A DNA stretch of 20,993 bases from contig BFEA01000183.1 in assembly GCA_003427395.1 (NCBI GenBank), positions 2,453,070-2,474,062 of the forward strand, given 5' to 3'. The notes beneath the pieces are model-generated. The model worked only from the letters and a program-made list of their open reading frames with translations, did no database searches and was not told the DNA's origin. The position numbers were made by a program, and so were the translations under genes. Positions 1-9,393 of the stretch are shown here, in pieces (position 1 is the stretch's first letter; each line of letters begins with the position of its first letter). The DNA is from Chara braunii. Its lineage: Eukaryota; Streptophyta; Charophyceae; Charales; Characeae.

Positions 1-109
1 AAGAAAAAAAAAAAAAAAAAGAAGAAGAAGAGGAAGAAAGAAGAAGGAGAGAAGAAGGAGAAGAAGAAGAAGAAGCAGAAGAAGAAGAAAGAGAAGAAAA
101 AGGAGGAGG
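1..109 (+). repeat. GAA-rich purine tract
   Basis: Almost unbroken run of A and G with GAA triplets, starting with a run of A. It ends in a 7-bp hairpin: GAGGAGG at 103-109 pairs with CCTCCTC at 114-120 across a 4-base loop. Homopurine mirror-like tracts of this kind can form triplexes; no function is shown here. Confidence 0.9.
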
Positions 110-1423
110 TCTCCCTCCTCTTTCACTCACCTCTCGCTGGTCTCTAGGTAGTGGAGTCCCAATGCTTGGTTCTAGCCTCCTGAGTATGGCATTTCCTCCT
201 CCCAAGCTCTCCCCTCCTTCCCTCACACCTCTCCTCTAGCTATGGCAGGCTCCTACCTCTAAGGTTGTGGAGTCCTTCCCTCTAAAAGGGCTAGGGGGAC
301 CCCTTCCAGCCTCTCCTCCTGCCTCACAGCCTGAGGCCTATGGCGGATCACCTCCTTTGCCTTTCTCTAGCCTCTAGACCTCCTCCCTCAGCCCTATCAC
401 CATAGCCAGACTCCAGGCTAGCTCCGACTCTCACTCCCTTGCTTCCCTTCCACTCGGACTCTCTCCTAGACTCATTTGGGAAGCATGGGCACCTCTCATG
501 CTCAAATGAGAGTGGCGCCCTGCACCTCCAACTTATGTAGACTGGAACAGGTGCACTGCCGAACCCCTAGGCCTCTCCAAGTACCTCTAGGTGGGCCGAG
601 GCACCCCCAAATGCCAAATTTCCAGTTTTGGCATATCCGGAGGTACCTGGGCCTCATTTCGGCCAAGTACATGCAGTCCGGATGGCTGGTACCTCCTCGG
701 ACTACCCCTTGGCCTACCCCAACCTCTTTTTACTTCAAAAAGAGCTGCCTTTTAGGGTACCACTTTTGAAAATGCAGCCTTTACTGAATTTTGAGGCCCT
801 AAAGACCAATTTTTCGTCTTTTTCTTGTTCTAGGCCTCTTTTGGGTAGGCCGTTGCATTTTTCCAAGTGGCGGCTCCAATCTCAGCCTTGGATTTGGATG
901 AGATCCATGGTCCTCATCATTCCGAGCTACCCCCAAGTCCCTCTTGGCCCAAATTTGAGCCTTTTACTTCAATTTTCAATTTTTTTGGTGTATCTGGCCC
1001 AATCCTTGGGCCAAATACGCAGTTTCGTCTTGTTCCTCTCTTTGGTTTTCCTCCATTTTGGTGCCAACCCATTCCGGAGCTAGCCATTTTGTGTCATCCC
1101 ACAAAAAACGGCTAGTTTTCCTCCTCTGCAAGATCAGATCTCAGATCTAAGGCCCAAAAATGAGCCGATCAACTCACATCAGCATTTTTCCTTATTTTTG
1201 CTGCGTAAATTCAGATTTTGCAGGGATAATGCCCCAAGGACCTTATCTCTGCAATCCAGACTGCCCTCCTAGGATCTAGGAGGGATGAGGTCATCATTGA
1301 GACCTTCCAGTCCCTACTGCTGGAGTCCGAACCTGGCGGCACTTTTTCCTCCACTCATTCCTCCTCCTTTGTCTCATTCTCCCCCCTTTTCTCCCCCTTT
1401 TTCCTCCCTTCGCTTTTATTTAC
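110..1423. other. CT-rich flanking DNA without a gene
   Basis: Strongly pyrimidine-rich on the + strand. Short open frames exist (for example 628-1083) but they are rich in Pro, Ser, Leu and Phe, as expected from CT-rich composition, and show no domain. No RNA gene or second copy of the downstream LTR was recognised. It may be the remains of another element's LTR or leader. Confidence 0.6.
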
Positions 1424-2672
1424 TGTTGGGACAAGTGTCCAACAACCATTTCTCCTCTTTCTAGCTATTGGACCTTTCCCAAGACCTGATTTTGCAACCG
1501 GCATATGGTCGTTACACCTTGGACTGCAGTAGTGGCACCCCTAAGGCCAAAGGGGGCTCCTTTTTGCTTCCTTTGCTTCCAGTTTGAGACCCCCTTGCTC
1601 CGATTTTCTCCGGCCAGCCCTCTTTCCACGTGGAGCCCTTGGAACTTCGTTTTTCTTGGCCTGGCTGGTCCGGGATAACCTGGACCGCTGGCCGGCCCCT
1701 CTTACTACCGCTACTCCATCTTTTCTTTCTCGTCGGCACCTCCCGCCGGCGCTTGCCTCGGCGATACTTAACGTTTTCATCCGGACTCCTCGGCCCGGAT
1801 GATCCCGTCCACCTGACGTCATGCCATTTTATTTCTGTTGTCGTTGCATTTGATCCAGGATCCCCTTGGGTCGCCCCAGGTGCCCTCCGTTTTTTCCGTC
1901 TCACGTCCATCTTCTTCGTTCTGTCGTCAATTTCCGTCAGCACCCGACTTCTCCTTTTTTTTTCTTCTTATTATCCCTAGTCTGTCCCCTTTTTCCGGCG
2001 TCGTCCCGGGTGACGTCCCACTCTAGTGTACTCCCCCTTGGGTCGGTCGCCCTTTATTCCGCCGACGGCTCCGGTCTTCAGCCCCCGTCGGCGGCTCCCG
2101 ACACTTTATCCCCTCGATACCCGTCCTGCTAGTGGTTCCGCAGGTACCGCCATTTTATCTAGGCCCACACGGTCCCTGGCACTTCGGCCCGCCTGCATTA
2201 CGTCTTTCCCTTGGTCTCACGCGGTTCCCGGTGCTTCGCTCTGCCGGCACCACGCCGTCCCCTGGTCCCGTGTGGTCCCCGACACTTTGTCCTGCCGGTA
2301 CCGCCCTGTCCTTCAATCTCATGTGGTCCCCGACATTCCTGCCTCACCTGTACCACGTCTTTCCTCGGTGCTCCTCACGTCCTTCCACCTTACAGCGATC
2401 TCCTCTCCCCGCTCCTATTGTGCCCCTCATGCTATTCCGTTCCGGATGCCGGCTCCCACCTAACATGCGGTTTCCTTGGCCCTCTTGCCGCCGTGTCAAG
2501 TCAGCGCCTTGCGCCCTGTCCCTTCCTGCTTCCTTCCTTCCCTTGTTGCGCACCTCCTATGCTACTACCGACTTCCCGGCGGCCCTTCTCCGTCCTTGGG
2601 GAAAGAGTCGCCCCTGCTATCCTCTCACCGTCCTTCGCCGCTTACTGTTTAGACAGTTTCCCTTCTAGTTTA
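1424..2672 (+). repeat. Candidate 5' LTR
   Basis: It starts with TGTTGGGACA, followed two bases later by TGTCCAACA, a near-perfect inverted repeat with the TG start typical of LTRs. Its right limit is set only by the primer-binding-site-like motif at 2680. A clean CA end was not seen; TAGACA at 2650-2655 is one option. The region is CT-rich, has no supported gene, and carries a 51-52 bp minisatellite. No second LTR copy exists in the window to confirm the boundaries, so this is a placement by position. Confidence 0.4.
2089..2390 (+). repeat. 51-52 bp minisatellite, about 5-6 copies
   Basis: Units start near 2141, 2192, 2244, 2295 and 2347 with CNGGTACC/CCGGCACC-like openings. Each also contains a GTGGTCCCCGACACTT-like core; a partial unit precedes 2141. 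Spacing alternates 51 and 52 bases. It lies inside the candidate LTR, where repeated blocks often belong to the U3 promoter/enhancer part; that role is inference. Because 51 is a multiple of three, overlapping ORFs show 17-residue Pro/Val repeats, which I regard as an artefact. Confidence 0.8.
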
Positions 2673-2679
2673 GTGGTCC

Positions 2680-2697
2680 TGGCGACTCTGGGCAGCC
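2680..2697 (+). other. Primer-binding-site-like motif
   Basis: TGGCGACTCTGGGCAGCC. A TGG start (complement of a tRNA CCA end) followed by CGACTC resembles primer sites of Tat-like plant gypsy elements. It sits between the candidate LTR and gag, where a minus-strand primer site is expected. The matching tRNA was not identified and the gap from a recognisable LTR end is unclear. Confidence 0.45.
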
Positions 2698-2995
2698 TCG
2701 AGCTTCTTACTCTCCGTGCCCACGCTCCCGATTTATCCAGCATCCCTGCCTCCGGTTTTCTCTGCCGTGCACAAATTGGTCACATACAATCTCTCGAGTG
2801 ACGGGAAATCATTCGGGACTCACCAGTTCCGACATATTCCCCCCACTCATTCGCGATGTCCGCATCGCGCACCAATCCATGGTCAGTAGGAATTTTGGAG
2901 TGATAGATAGACAGGGAAGAGGAGTGGGGTGGGATGAGTAGTTAGCTTGCCAAGGTTCTTTTTGTACTCTGGAACCTTAGGGAAAGAGTGCTAGG
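2698..2995 (+). other. Retroelement leader, no gene
   Basis: Untranslated stretch between the primer-site motif and the first gag ATG. It changes from CT-rich to purine-rich near 2885, where the purine-rich sense strand of the coding part begins. No ORF or structured element was recognised. Confidence 0.5.
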
Positions 2996-4814
2996 ATGGT
3001 TCGACCCATAAGGAACGCCAAAAACCAGGGAGAGGCAGAGGGAAAGCAAGGAAGGGGAAGGGACCAGTGCGGCCGGAGAAGCGGGTGGCTCCGAAGATGG
3101 TCTCAAGAGGGTAGTCGCCACTCTCACCAGGACACTAAACAAGAACCAGGGGTATCTCGCAGATGCAAAGAAGAAACTCACGTTCGATGGGGCCAACATT
3201 GCAAAGTTTCTAATAGACTATGAGAACCTAGCAGCCTTACTGAAATGGACAGAAGAGGAAAAAATGGAGCACCTAGGGCAGCACGTGTCACTAAGCTTGG
3301 GAAGGGACATTATGGCCATCGTCGCCTCTAGTGGATCCTGGAAAGAAACCAGGAATGAGATGATGAGGAAATACCTGAAGGCAGAAAAAATGGCAACAGA
3401 GTCCGAATTAGCCGCAGTCCAGAGGAAAAACTATGTGACTTACAACGATTTTCTAAGGGCGTTCACGTTAGTGGCTCTGCGAATTCCCGGGGTAACGGAC
3501 CGCATAATGAGTAAATACTTCCTCAGGCAGTTTTTCGAGTTTGATAAAGATAAGATTTTATCAGCATACCAGCAGACCAGTAAGTTTGAATACACGAGAG
3601 ATGTGGACTTCAGCACCGTAACAGACCTTGCGGAAAAGACAGTGGTCACCGAGACACTAGCCCTGCTTAAGGAAGGGGAGGTCATAGATCTGACCGGGAA
3701 GACGGGGGATAAGGTCAAGAAGGGGATAAAGAGCCTGCACGAACGGGTGCACGGGGTTGATAGCAAGATGGACAGAACGGAAAAAGCGTTGTTAGTAATG
3801 CAGGCGCAAGTGTCCAGACCCGCCCTCCCGCCCCAAGAGGTCGTGGTTCCGGCAGCTGTAGCAAACCGGGGGTTTGGCAGGAGGGACCCAACCAACGAAC
3901 AATGCAAGTATTGCACCATGATCGGGCATTTCGTACGGGCCTGTCCGAGACTCAATCACGATATCGAGCGGCAGAGGTGCAGTAGGTCCCTCAAAGGCGA
4001 GATCCTCGGACCCAGGGGGGAGCGTGTCAATTGGAACTTGCCAGGAGGGATGAGGCGAGCCGTCATCCTCCGGAATAACTTAGAGATAGCGGCCGTAGAA
4101 GCAGAGCCGATACCCGAGATTGTCTGGGACCAGCCAAGGGGACGGGGACCACAGGCCAATTTTATCCTAGAAGACAATGGCCAGGATAGGGTAAATATTA
4201 TCACTCGTCGGACCGGCGCAGAAAAGAAGCTTATTCAAGATACAGTAATGGAAGAACTCGCAGGGAATAGCACGGGCCAGCAAGAGACCGAAGTCGGGAA
4301 AAAAGAGAAGGTTTATGAGAAGCCAAGGGAGGACGAAACGGTAGACAAGGCTACGGCGGCAAAAAAAAAGTTCAGGTATCAAATTCCGATCCCGACTTCG
4401 TCAGAAATCGATTGCACCTTGAGTAAGCTATTGGGTACCATGGTATCGCTGTCTTTTCAGACCATGCTGCAAGCCAGCCCGAGGCTGCTTAAAGGACTCA
4501 GGCAGTTGCTAACGCGTAAGCGCGTAGAGGTAGAGGAGGCCCCGGAACCGCAAGAGCAGGACACGAAAGAGGTCGAGGCGCCGCAAGGAGTCTCCAACCT
4601 CCAAAGCATTCCAGGGGGCCTGGGAGATTTGGAGAAAGCCTTTGCGGACATCCGCCTAAGCCTACCGGATCATGAAGGTGGCGAAGTCATGAGGGCGCCA
4701 CCCGGGACAAAGCTTAGCTTTCATGCATTACTAGTTGGGAAACTTAAAGTTCAAATCGGAACTCACCACACTGACTCGTTAGTGGACGGCGGAGCAAAAA
4801 TCACCCTCATACGA
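2996..4814 (+). pseudogene. gag: Retrotransposon gag (capsid/nucleocapsid)
   Basis: Gag forms the virus-like particle and packages element RNA. The ATG at 2996 has A at -3 and G at +4 and probably is the true start. Its frame is lost between about 3010 and 3062 in a purine run, after which the gag frame is open from about 3030 through 4814; the ATG at 3264 lies inside the protein. A helical capsid-like region follows (for example FLIDYENLAALLKWTEEE just before 3264). The nucleocapsid CCHC knuckle at 3903-3944, C-x2-C-x4-H-x4-C, is intact. A charged, low-complexity region leads into the protease in the same frame, so Gag and protease were one ORF. The upstream frameshift is the only damage before the TGA at 4815. 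Confidence 0.85.
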
Positions 4815-5267
4815 TGAGATTTCGCAACGGTCACGGGGTGCACGATAAACAAGGAAGTAGCAGGGAGTATCCGGGGAGCCGGTGGCGAAATTTCTTTTAC
4901 AGGGTATGTCACAAAATGTGCAGTCAGGGCGGGAATCCGGGAATCCATCTGGTCCTTTCAGCGGGTGACTGTGATGGAAGAAATGGATCACGACGTAATC
5001 CTCGGGAGATCGTGGTGCGCCAATGTGAAAATGATAGGAATGCATTTGCACGACGACACATACATGGTAGACATAGAGGACCCAGTGACCGGCCGCGGAG
5101 AACTCCTCCGACTTCTTGGGACCGGAGGGGACCCTCCGAAGTGCAAATTGGCAACCTGGTCTCCAACATTCGAAGAAAGTGCGCAGAAGGGGGCATTCGC
5201 ACGAATGGAAGGCATGAGGGAAAAAGTAGAAATTATGATCGAGGAGGCTTTTAGTAAAAATGAATGA
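4740..5267 (+). pseudogene. Retrotransposon aspartic protease
   Basis: Cleaves the Gag-Pol polyprotein and works as a dimer. The active-site loop at 4782-4814 reads VDGGAKITLIR, with the catalytic Asp codon at 4785. DGG replaces the usual DSG/DTG, a variant I recall from other plant gypsy elements. A TGA at 4815-4817 follows at once, but the same frame stays open to 5264 and contains the expected C-terminal signature DVILGRSWC at 4992-5018. The TGA therefore interrupts a real domain; it follows a CGA codon and could itself derive from CGA. The domain ends at TGA 5265-5267, overlapping the next ORF's ATG at 5264. Confidence 0.8.
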
Positions 5268-5892
5268 TTCAAGATGGGTCTGCCCGTAAAGAAGAGGAGG
5301 CCAGAGGACGAGCCCCTGGGGTTATGGTGGCGGAAAAGGAGCAGGAAGTTGAACTTGGGGCCAGCTTGCCCAAGCCAAAGGAAGGCCGTAACAAGACCCC
5401 CAAGCTAGCGCTCGAAATACCAGACCTGTTGCAACTTGTTAAGGCAATCAGGTACCACAAAGTGGGGGTGGACCCGACAGCGCTTGCCAAGTTTGAGGAT
5501 GAGGTTCGAAAAGGCTTCTGCCTGAATGGGAAGATAGTTAGCATTCAACCCCGTATCATGGAAATAGCAAGGTCAATCCCGACCGTTCATTTTTTAGGAG
5601 AACGATCCCAGAAGGCAGTGTGTGAAAATACAAACCCGTAGGAAAGAAGGCCAAGCCGGTCTCGATCCTAGTAGAAACATCAAAGGAAGAAGTCATGGAA
5701 AAAGAGGAGGAGATCCTACAGGTTATAAGGGAGAGACGGGCAACGGAAGGGCATCGCATACCAGATGAGGTAGCAGATACCATGAAAATAGGTGTGGAAG
5801 GGTTTCTAATAGCGGAAGAAACTCAGTTGATAAAAAACGCATACCAGGAGTTTCATTTAGTTTTCGCTTTCAACGATCATAAGAAAGGGTAA
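5264..5892 (+). pseudogene. pol: Pol N-terminal linker before RT
   Basis: Region between protease and RT, of no recognised fold. The first part (5264-5641) opens with an ATG overlapping the previous stop as ATGA and ends at TAG 5639-5641. The coding sense then passes to another frame at about 5640, reading KPVSILVETSKEEV and on through 5695-5892. That frame meets TAA at 5890-5892 and continues directly into RT. The charged 5695-5780 part looks helical. The RT N-terminal extension that usually precedes the fingers is in the last 40 codons (AYQEFHLVFAF). Confidence 0.7.
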
Positions 5893-6820
5893 TTGGACGC
5901 AAAGCTAGTTCCCCCCGTCAGGATCCACACCGTACAGCACGAGTGTTGGAATGATAAAGGGCCCGCCTATGAGTTTGGGATAGCAGCGGAGGTCACCGAC
6001 CTGCTTAGAGCTAAGATAGATTCTTTCGTGGCTGAACCCACTGCATCCCCCTACGCAAACAAGTGGTTCGTGTTCAGGAAGCCCAATAAGACGCTCAGGT
6101 GGATCCATGACCTGCAGAAGCTCAATGCGATAACAATTAGGGACGTTGCCTCGCTTCCACAAGCCGACTTGTTGGCAGAATCTCATGCAGGGCGGAGTAT
6201 TTACTCCCTGGTAGACTTGTACTCAGGATACGATCAGTTGCTGCTCGATGTGAGGGATATAGACCGTACACCGCAATGGACACCCCCGTAGGGCAACTGC
6301 AGATGCAAGTGACCCCATGAGTTTTACAAATACGGTAGAAGAGGCGCAGAGAAGGATGCTCGCCGTCGAAGGGGATATGTTTCCGGAAAAGTGTGAACCG
6401 TATATAGATGATAATCCCGTAAAAGGCGCAAGGTACAAGGACGAGACGGAGGTCGAGCCGGGCGTACGAAAGTTTGTCTGGGACCACCTACAAGATATTA
6501 AGGACCTACTCCAGCGATTCCTTGTTTACAATATTACCGCAAGCAGACCCAAGAGCATTCTGGCCGTCCCGGAAGTATACTGGGGTTTCGCTGTGGAGCG
6601 TATGGGAGGAGACCCGACCCAGCAAAGACGGATAAGATCTTCCAGTGGCCGACACCCCTGTGCACCACTACGGAAGTACGAGCCTTCCTAGGGGTGGTTG
6701 GGTTCTGGAGGTTCTTCATCAAAGGATTCGCAAAGATAGTAGAGCCTATCCGCGCAATGATTAGGGAAGGCGACACTATGGATTGGACCGAGGATAGGGA
6801 AGCGGCAGCCCAGACCCTGA
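5893..6820 (+). pseudogene. pol: Reverse transcriptase domain, frameshifted
   Basis: RNA/DNA-dependent polymerase that copies element RNA into cDNA. The fingers and first palm motif are in 5893 to about 6265: YANKWFVFRKPNKTLRWIHD, then LVDLYSGYDQ with the first catalytic Asp at 6214-6216. The frame shifts near 6265 (VGQLQMQVTP follows in a second frame) and again at about 6315. The third frame (6317 to about 6572) carries the catalytic YIDD at 6401-6412. Another shift near 6572 gives the final frame, in which VRAFLGVVGFWRFFIKGFAK marks the thumb/connection. All catalytic residues are present, so decay is by indels rather than loss of the active site. Confidence 0.9.
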
Positions 6821-7260
6821 AAGATATCCTGTCATTCGATCAGGTCACTCTAGCAGCACCCTGTTTCAATGACGAGGTAGGACGGCCTTTCATCTTAGAA
6901 ACAGATGGGGGACCGCTGATAGTTGGAGGACTATTGATATAGAGAAGCGAGGAGGGCAAGGAAAGGCCAATCAGATTTGAAAGTAGGACCCTGAATTCGG
7001 CAGAACGGCGGTACTCACAGTTCAAGAAAGAGGTCTTAGCGATTCTGCATTGTCTTAAGACCTTCCAGACATACCTGTTCGAAAGGCGATTTATCCTAAG
7101 GATCGATCCCACCAACGTTGCCGGGGCCCTAAAGAACTACAAGCCTATAGATCCGACCGTTGGCAGATGGATAGGCTTCATATGGCGATTCGACTATAAG
7201 GTCGAGCGAATTGCAGGGCTTCGAAATATGGCAGATGGGCTGAGCAGGGTATGTATCACG
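6821..7260 (+). pseudogene. pol: Ty3-type RNase H domain
   Basis: Removes the RNA strand of the RNA/DNA hybrid. It continues in the RT thumb frame. Candidate active-site residues are Asp 6904-6906 (ILETDGGP), Glu 7030-7032 (QFKKEVLAI) and Asp 7105-7107 (LRIDPTNV). A TAG at 6940-6942 interrupts the domain, and the same frame reads RSEEGKERPIRFESRTLN straight after it. CAG to TAG is the simplest origin. The domain closes with ADGLSR (about 7229-7246), the usual linker signature before IN. Confidence 0.85.
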
Positions 7261-7644
7261 CCAGAAGGAGTAGAGGACGCTGAACCAATTGACGCCTTCC
7301 TGGAATACGAAGGAGGGACCCTTGTTGTGGATAATGAGATGGCAGATCCAGCAACTACAACAGGTCAGTTGCTGATTGAGACCTTGGAAAATGGCGCACC
7401 AGCAGTGGTTGCAGAACTCAGGGAAGGAATAGTCACCACGGTTAGGCGCAAAGAGGAAAAGGACTCGTGGGGATCAGAAGTAGGGACCAGAGAGAAACTG
7501 ATGGCAACGATCGTCGAAGGGGGACGGGACGCCGTGACGACGTTGGCCGAAGCCTGGGCATAGAAGGAGTGTCAGTACCTAGTCAACCTCACTCGGGAGG
7601 AGTAGGGTACGGATCAGAAGGAAGAGGACTTCTTCCTTATACAG
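7261..7644 (+). pseudogene. pol: RNase H to integrase linker
   Basis: Acidic linker (EGVEDAEPIDAFLEYEGG and on) in the same frame as RNase H and the start of IN. Two TAG codons, 7561-7563 and 7603-7605, interrupt it. The frame stays open on both sides and the flanking residues (AEAWA, KECQYLVNLTREE, GTDQKEEDFF) read as one protein. No enzymatic motif is expected here. Confidence 0.7.
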
Positions 7645-8593
7645 ATGTACGAGGGCGTCTTCAAAGAAATCGGTCTGCTGCTTGTAGGGAACAAACAACC
7701 CACGGAAGTCAGTCCCAAGGCAAGGGAAGAAGTAGAAAAGTATGTCCTAAGAAATGACCATCTGTTCAAGAAAGAGGAAGGGATGACACCTAGACGCATC
7801 ATTTGTGGGAGGTTTAGGCAGCTGGACGTAATTCAGGCAATGCATGATGGGCTAGTTGGAAGTCACCGGTCCTCTAAAGGAACACTTGCGAAGATCGTGC
7901 CCCTGTACTTTTGGCCAGGGATGGCAGGCATGGTCACAACGTATTTTCAAACGTGTCTAATATGTCAAGAAAGGAGAGCCGTACGAGTTTACGAGCCCCT
8001 TAGACCCACCCGGGTACTGGGATCCGGACACCTTGTTCACCTCGACCTTGCCGTTATGCCCGTATCAACGGATGGGTTTAGATACATCTTGGATGCAAGG
8101 GATAATCTCAGTGGCTATGTAGAAGCCGTAGCCCTCAAGAAGAAGACGGGGAAAGCAGTGACCGACTGGGGGGAAGATTTCTACTTAAGGCACCCCTTCA
8201 TGCGTAGGTTTATAGCAGACAATGGGACAGAATTCGTTAACCAGGAGGTGTTGAACAGGCTTAAAGACACTGTGTGTACCGATCAAGATCACCGAGTCCT
8301 ACCATCCTGAGGCAAATGCACCAGTAGAAAAGGGTCATTGGACTCTGAAGAACACAATCGCAAAGTTGGCAGCACACAATTTGGGAAGCTGGCCACCGTT
8401 TCTCAAGCAGACAGTCTTCGCAGAGAACATGACTCCGAAAAGAACAACGGGATGTATTCCAGCAGAACTCTGGTATGGAAGGGAGATCGATTTTCAAATA
8501 GAAGCTTTGGTCCCTACCTGGAACAGGCTGGATGACGACCCACACTTGAGCACGGAAGAGTTAATCACCACACGTTGTCAGCAGGTCGCCTGA
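7645..8593 (+). pseudogene. pol: Integrase zinc finger and catalytic core
   Basis: Joins element cDNA into chromosomal DNA. The N-terminal HHCC finger is visible: MHDGLVGSH, then CLICQ. The core has Asp 8044-8046 (HLDLAV), Asp 8218-8220 (IADNGTEF) and Glu 8327-8329 (APVEKGH). The second Asp and Glu lie in different frames, and the distance between them is 109 bases. One extra base would leave 35 residues between them, exactly D,D35E, so a one-base insertion near 8270-8280 is implied. The second frame runs to TGA 8591-8593 and continues after it (NEEALEEVANRV). That stop could derive from CGA. Confidence 0.9.
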
Positions 8594-8931
8594 AATGAGG
8601 AGGCACTCGAGGAAGTAGCCAATCGTGTGACGGATAGCCGAATGAGGGATAAAGCAAGATGGGACCAGGTCAAAAACATCGGAAGGAACCACTGTAGGTG
8701 GGGGAAAAGGTGCTAGTTAGGAACTCGACTCTTGAAAGCACATGGTCCGGGCAGCTGGGAAAAAGATGGATCGCTAAGCGGGTGGGACTGAACACATTTG
8801 AACTTGAGGATCTCGATGGTACTAGCATAAGAGGGTCATTTCTGGGACAGAGACTGGTCAGATTTTTTAGCAGGGATCCGGTGGAACAGTGGCTACAAGA
8901 GACCCAGGACAGGGAAACTGGGAACCCATAG
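8594..8931 (+). pseudogene. pol: Integrase C-terminal domain
   Basis: The frame carried over the TGA at 8591 gives a charged helix to about 8690. A further shift opens 8698-8931. That part begins GEKVLVRN and contains WSGQLGKRWIAKRVG, the small basic beta-barrel found at gypsy integrase C termini, which binds DNA and helps in target choice. No chromodomain was recognised. The ORF ends at TAG 8929-8931, taken as the natural end of Pol. Confidence 0.7.
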
Positions 8932-9010
8932 CCGAAAGGCAGGCAACTAACTATAAGTTATGGACCGCCTCCCTGTGTAAGTGATCATGACCACAGGGAT
9001 TGTTCGTTTG

Positions 9011-9230
9011 TGTGTCTTGACTTTTGTGGAACGTGGGGAGACTGCCTGGGCTGACTGAAACTGGGCCTGGGAGCACGGGACAATGTATTATAGTTTTTGT
9101 GGGGTAACGCTGGGGACTGCCTACACGAGGTATTTATGTGCTGGGACAATGTACCATAGTTTTTGGGGGGGTGATGTTGTGGATTGCCTACATGGGGCAC
9201 CTATATGTTGGGACAATGTGTTGAGGGTTC
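9011..9230 (+). repeat. 66-67 bp tandem repeat after pol
   Basis: Units starting GGGACAATGT lie at 9077, 9143 and 9210, spaced 66 and 67 bases. Each carries TAGTTTTTG, a GGGGACTGCCTAC-like middle and a CACC/GTATTTATGTGCT-like end. A more divergent unit precedes them (about 9011-9076: TTGTGGAACGTGGGGAGACTGCCT). The last unit breaks off about 20 bases in. It lies between Pol and the 3' ORF. Confidence 0.8.
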
Positions 9231-9393
9231 TAAGGGATAATGGGGCTACCAACCATATGGGGGCAAGCAAGAGTTCTAGGGAAGCCTCCAAAGCCGCGAA
9301 TGTGAGTGGAAGGGAATGCGTGTGTATGAGGGGTACCGTGACTGTTGTGAATGAACAGGGTCAGGCAAGAAGAAGAAAGACAGCAAGAAAACA

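Noticed and set aside
2026-2801. Overlapping Pro/Ser-rich ORFs in the candidate LTR
   Set aside because: They result from CT-rich composition and a 51-bp period that is a multiple of three; all three frames stay open similarly.
9208-9225. TGTTGGGACAATGTGTTG as the start of a 3' LTR
   Set aside because: It shares 11 bases with the 5' LTR start, but similarity ends there, it lies before the 3' ORF, and it belongs to the 66-bp repeat.
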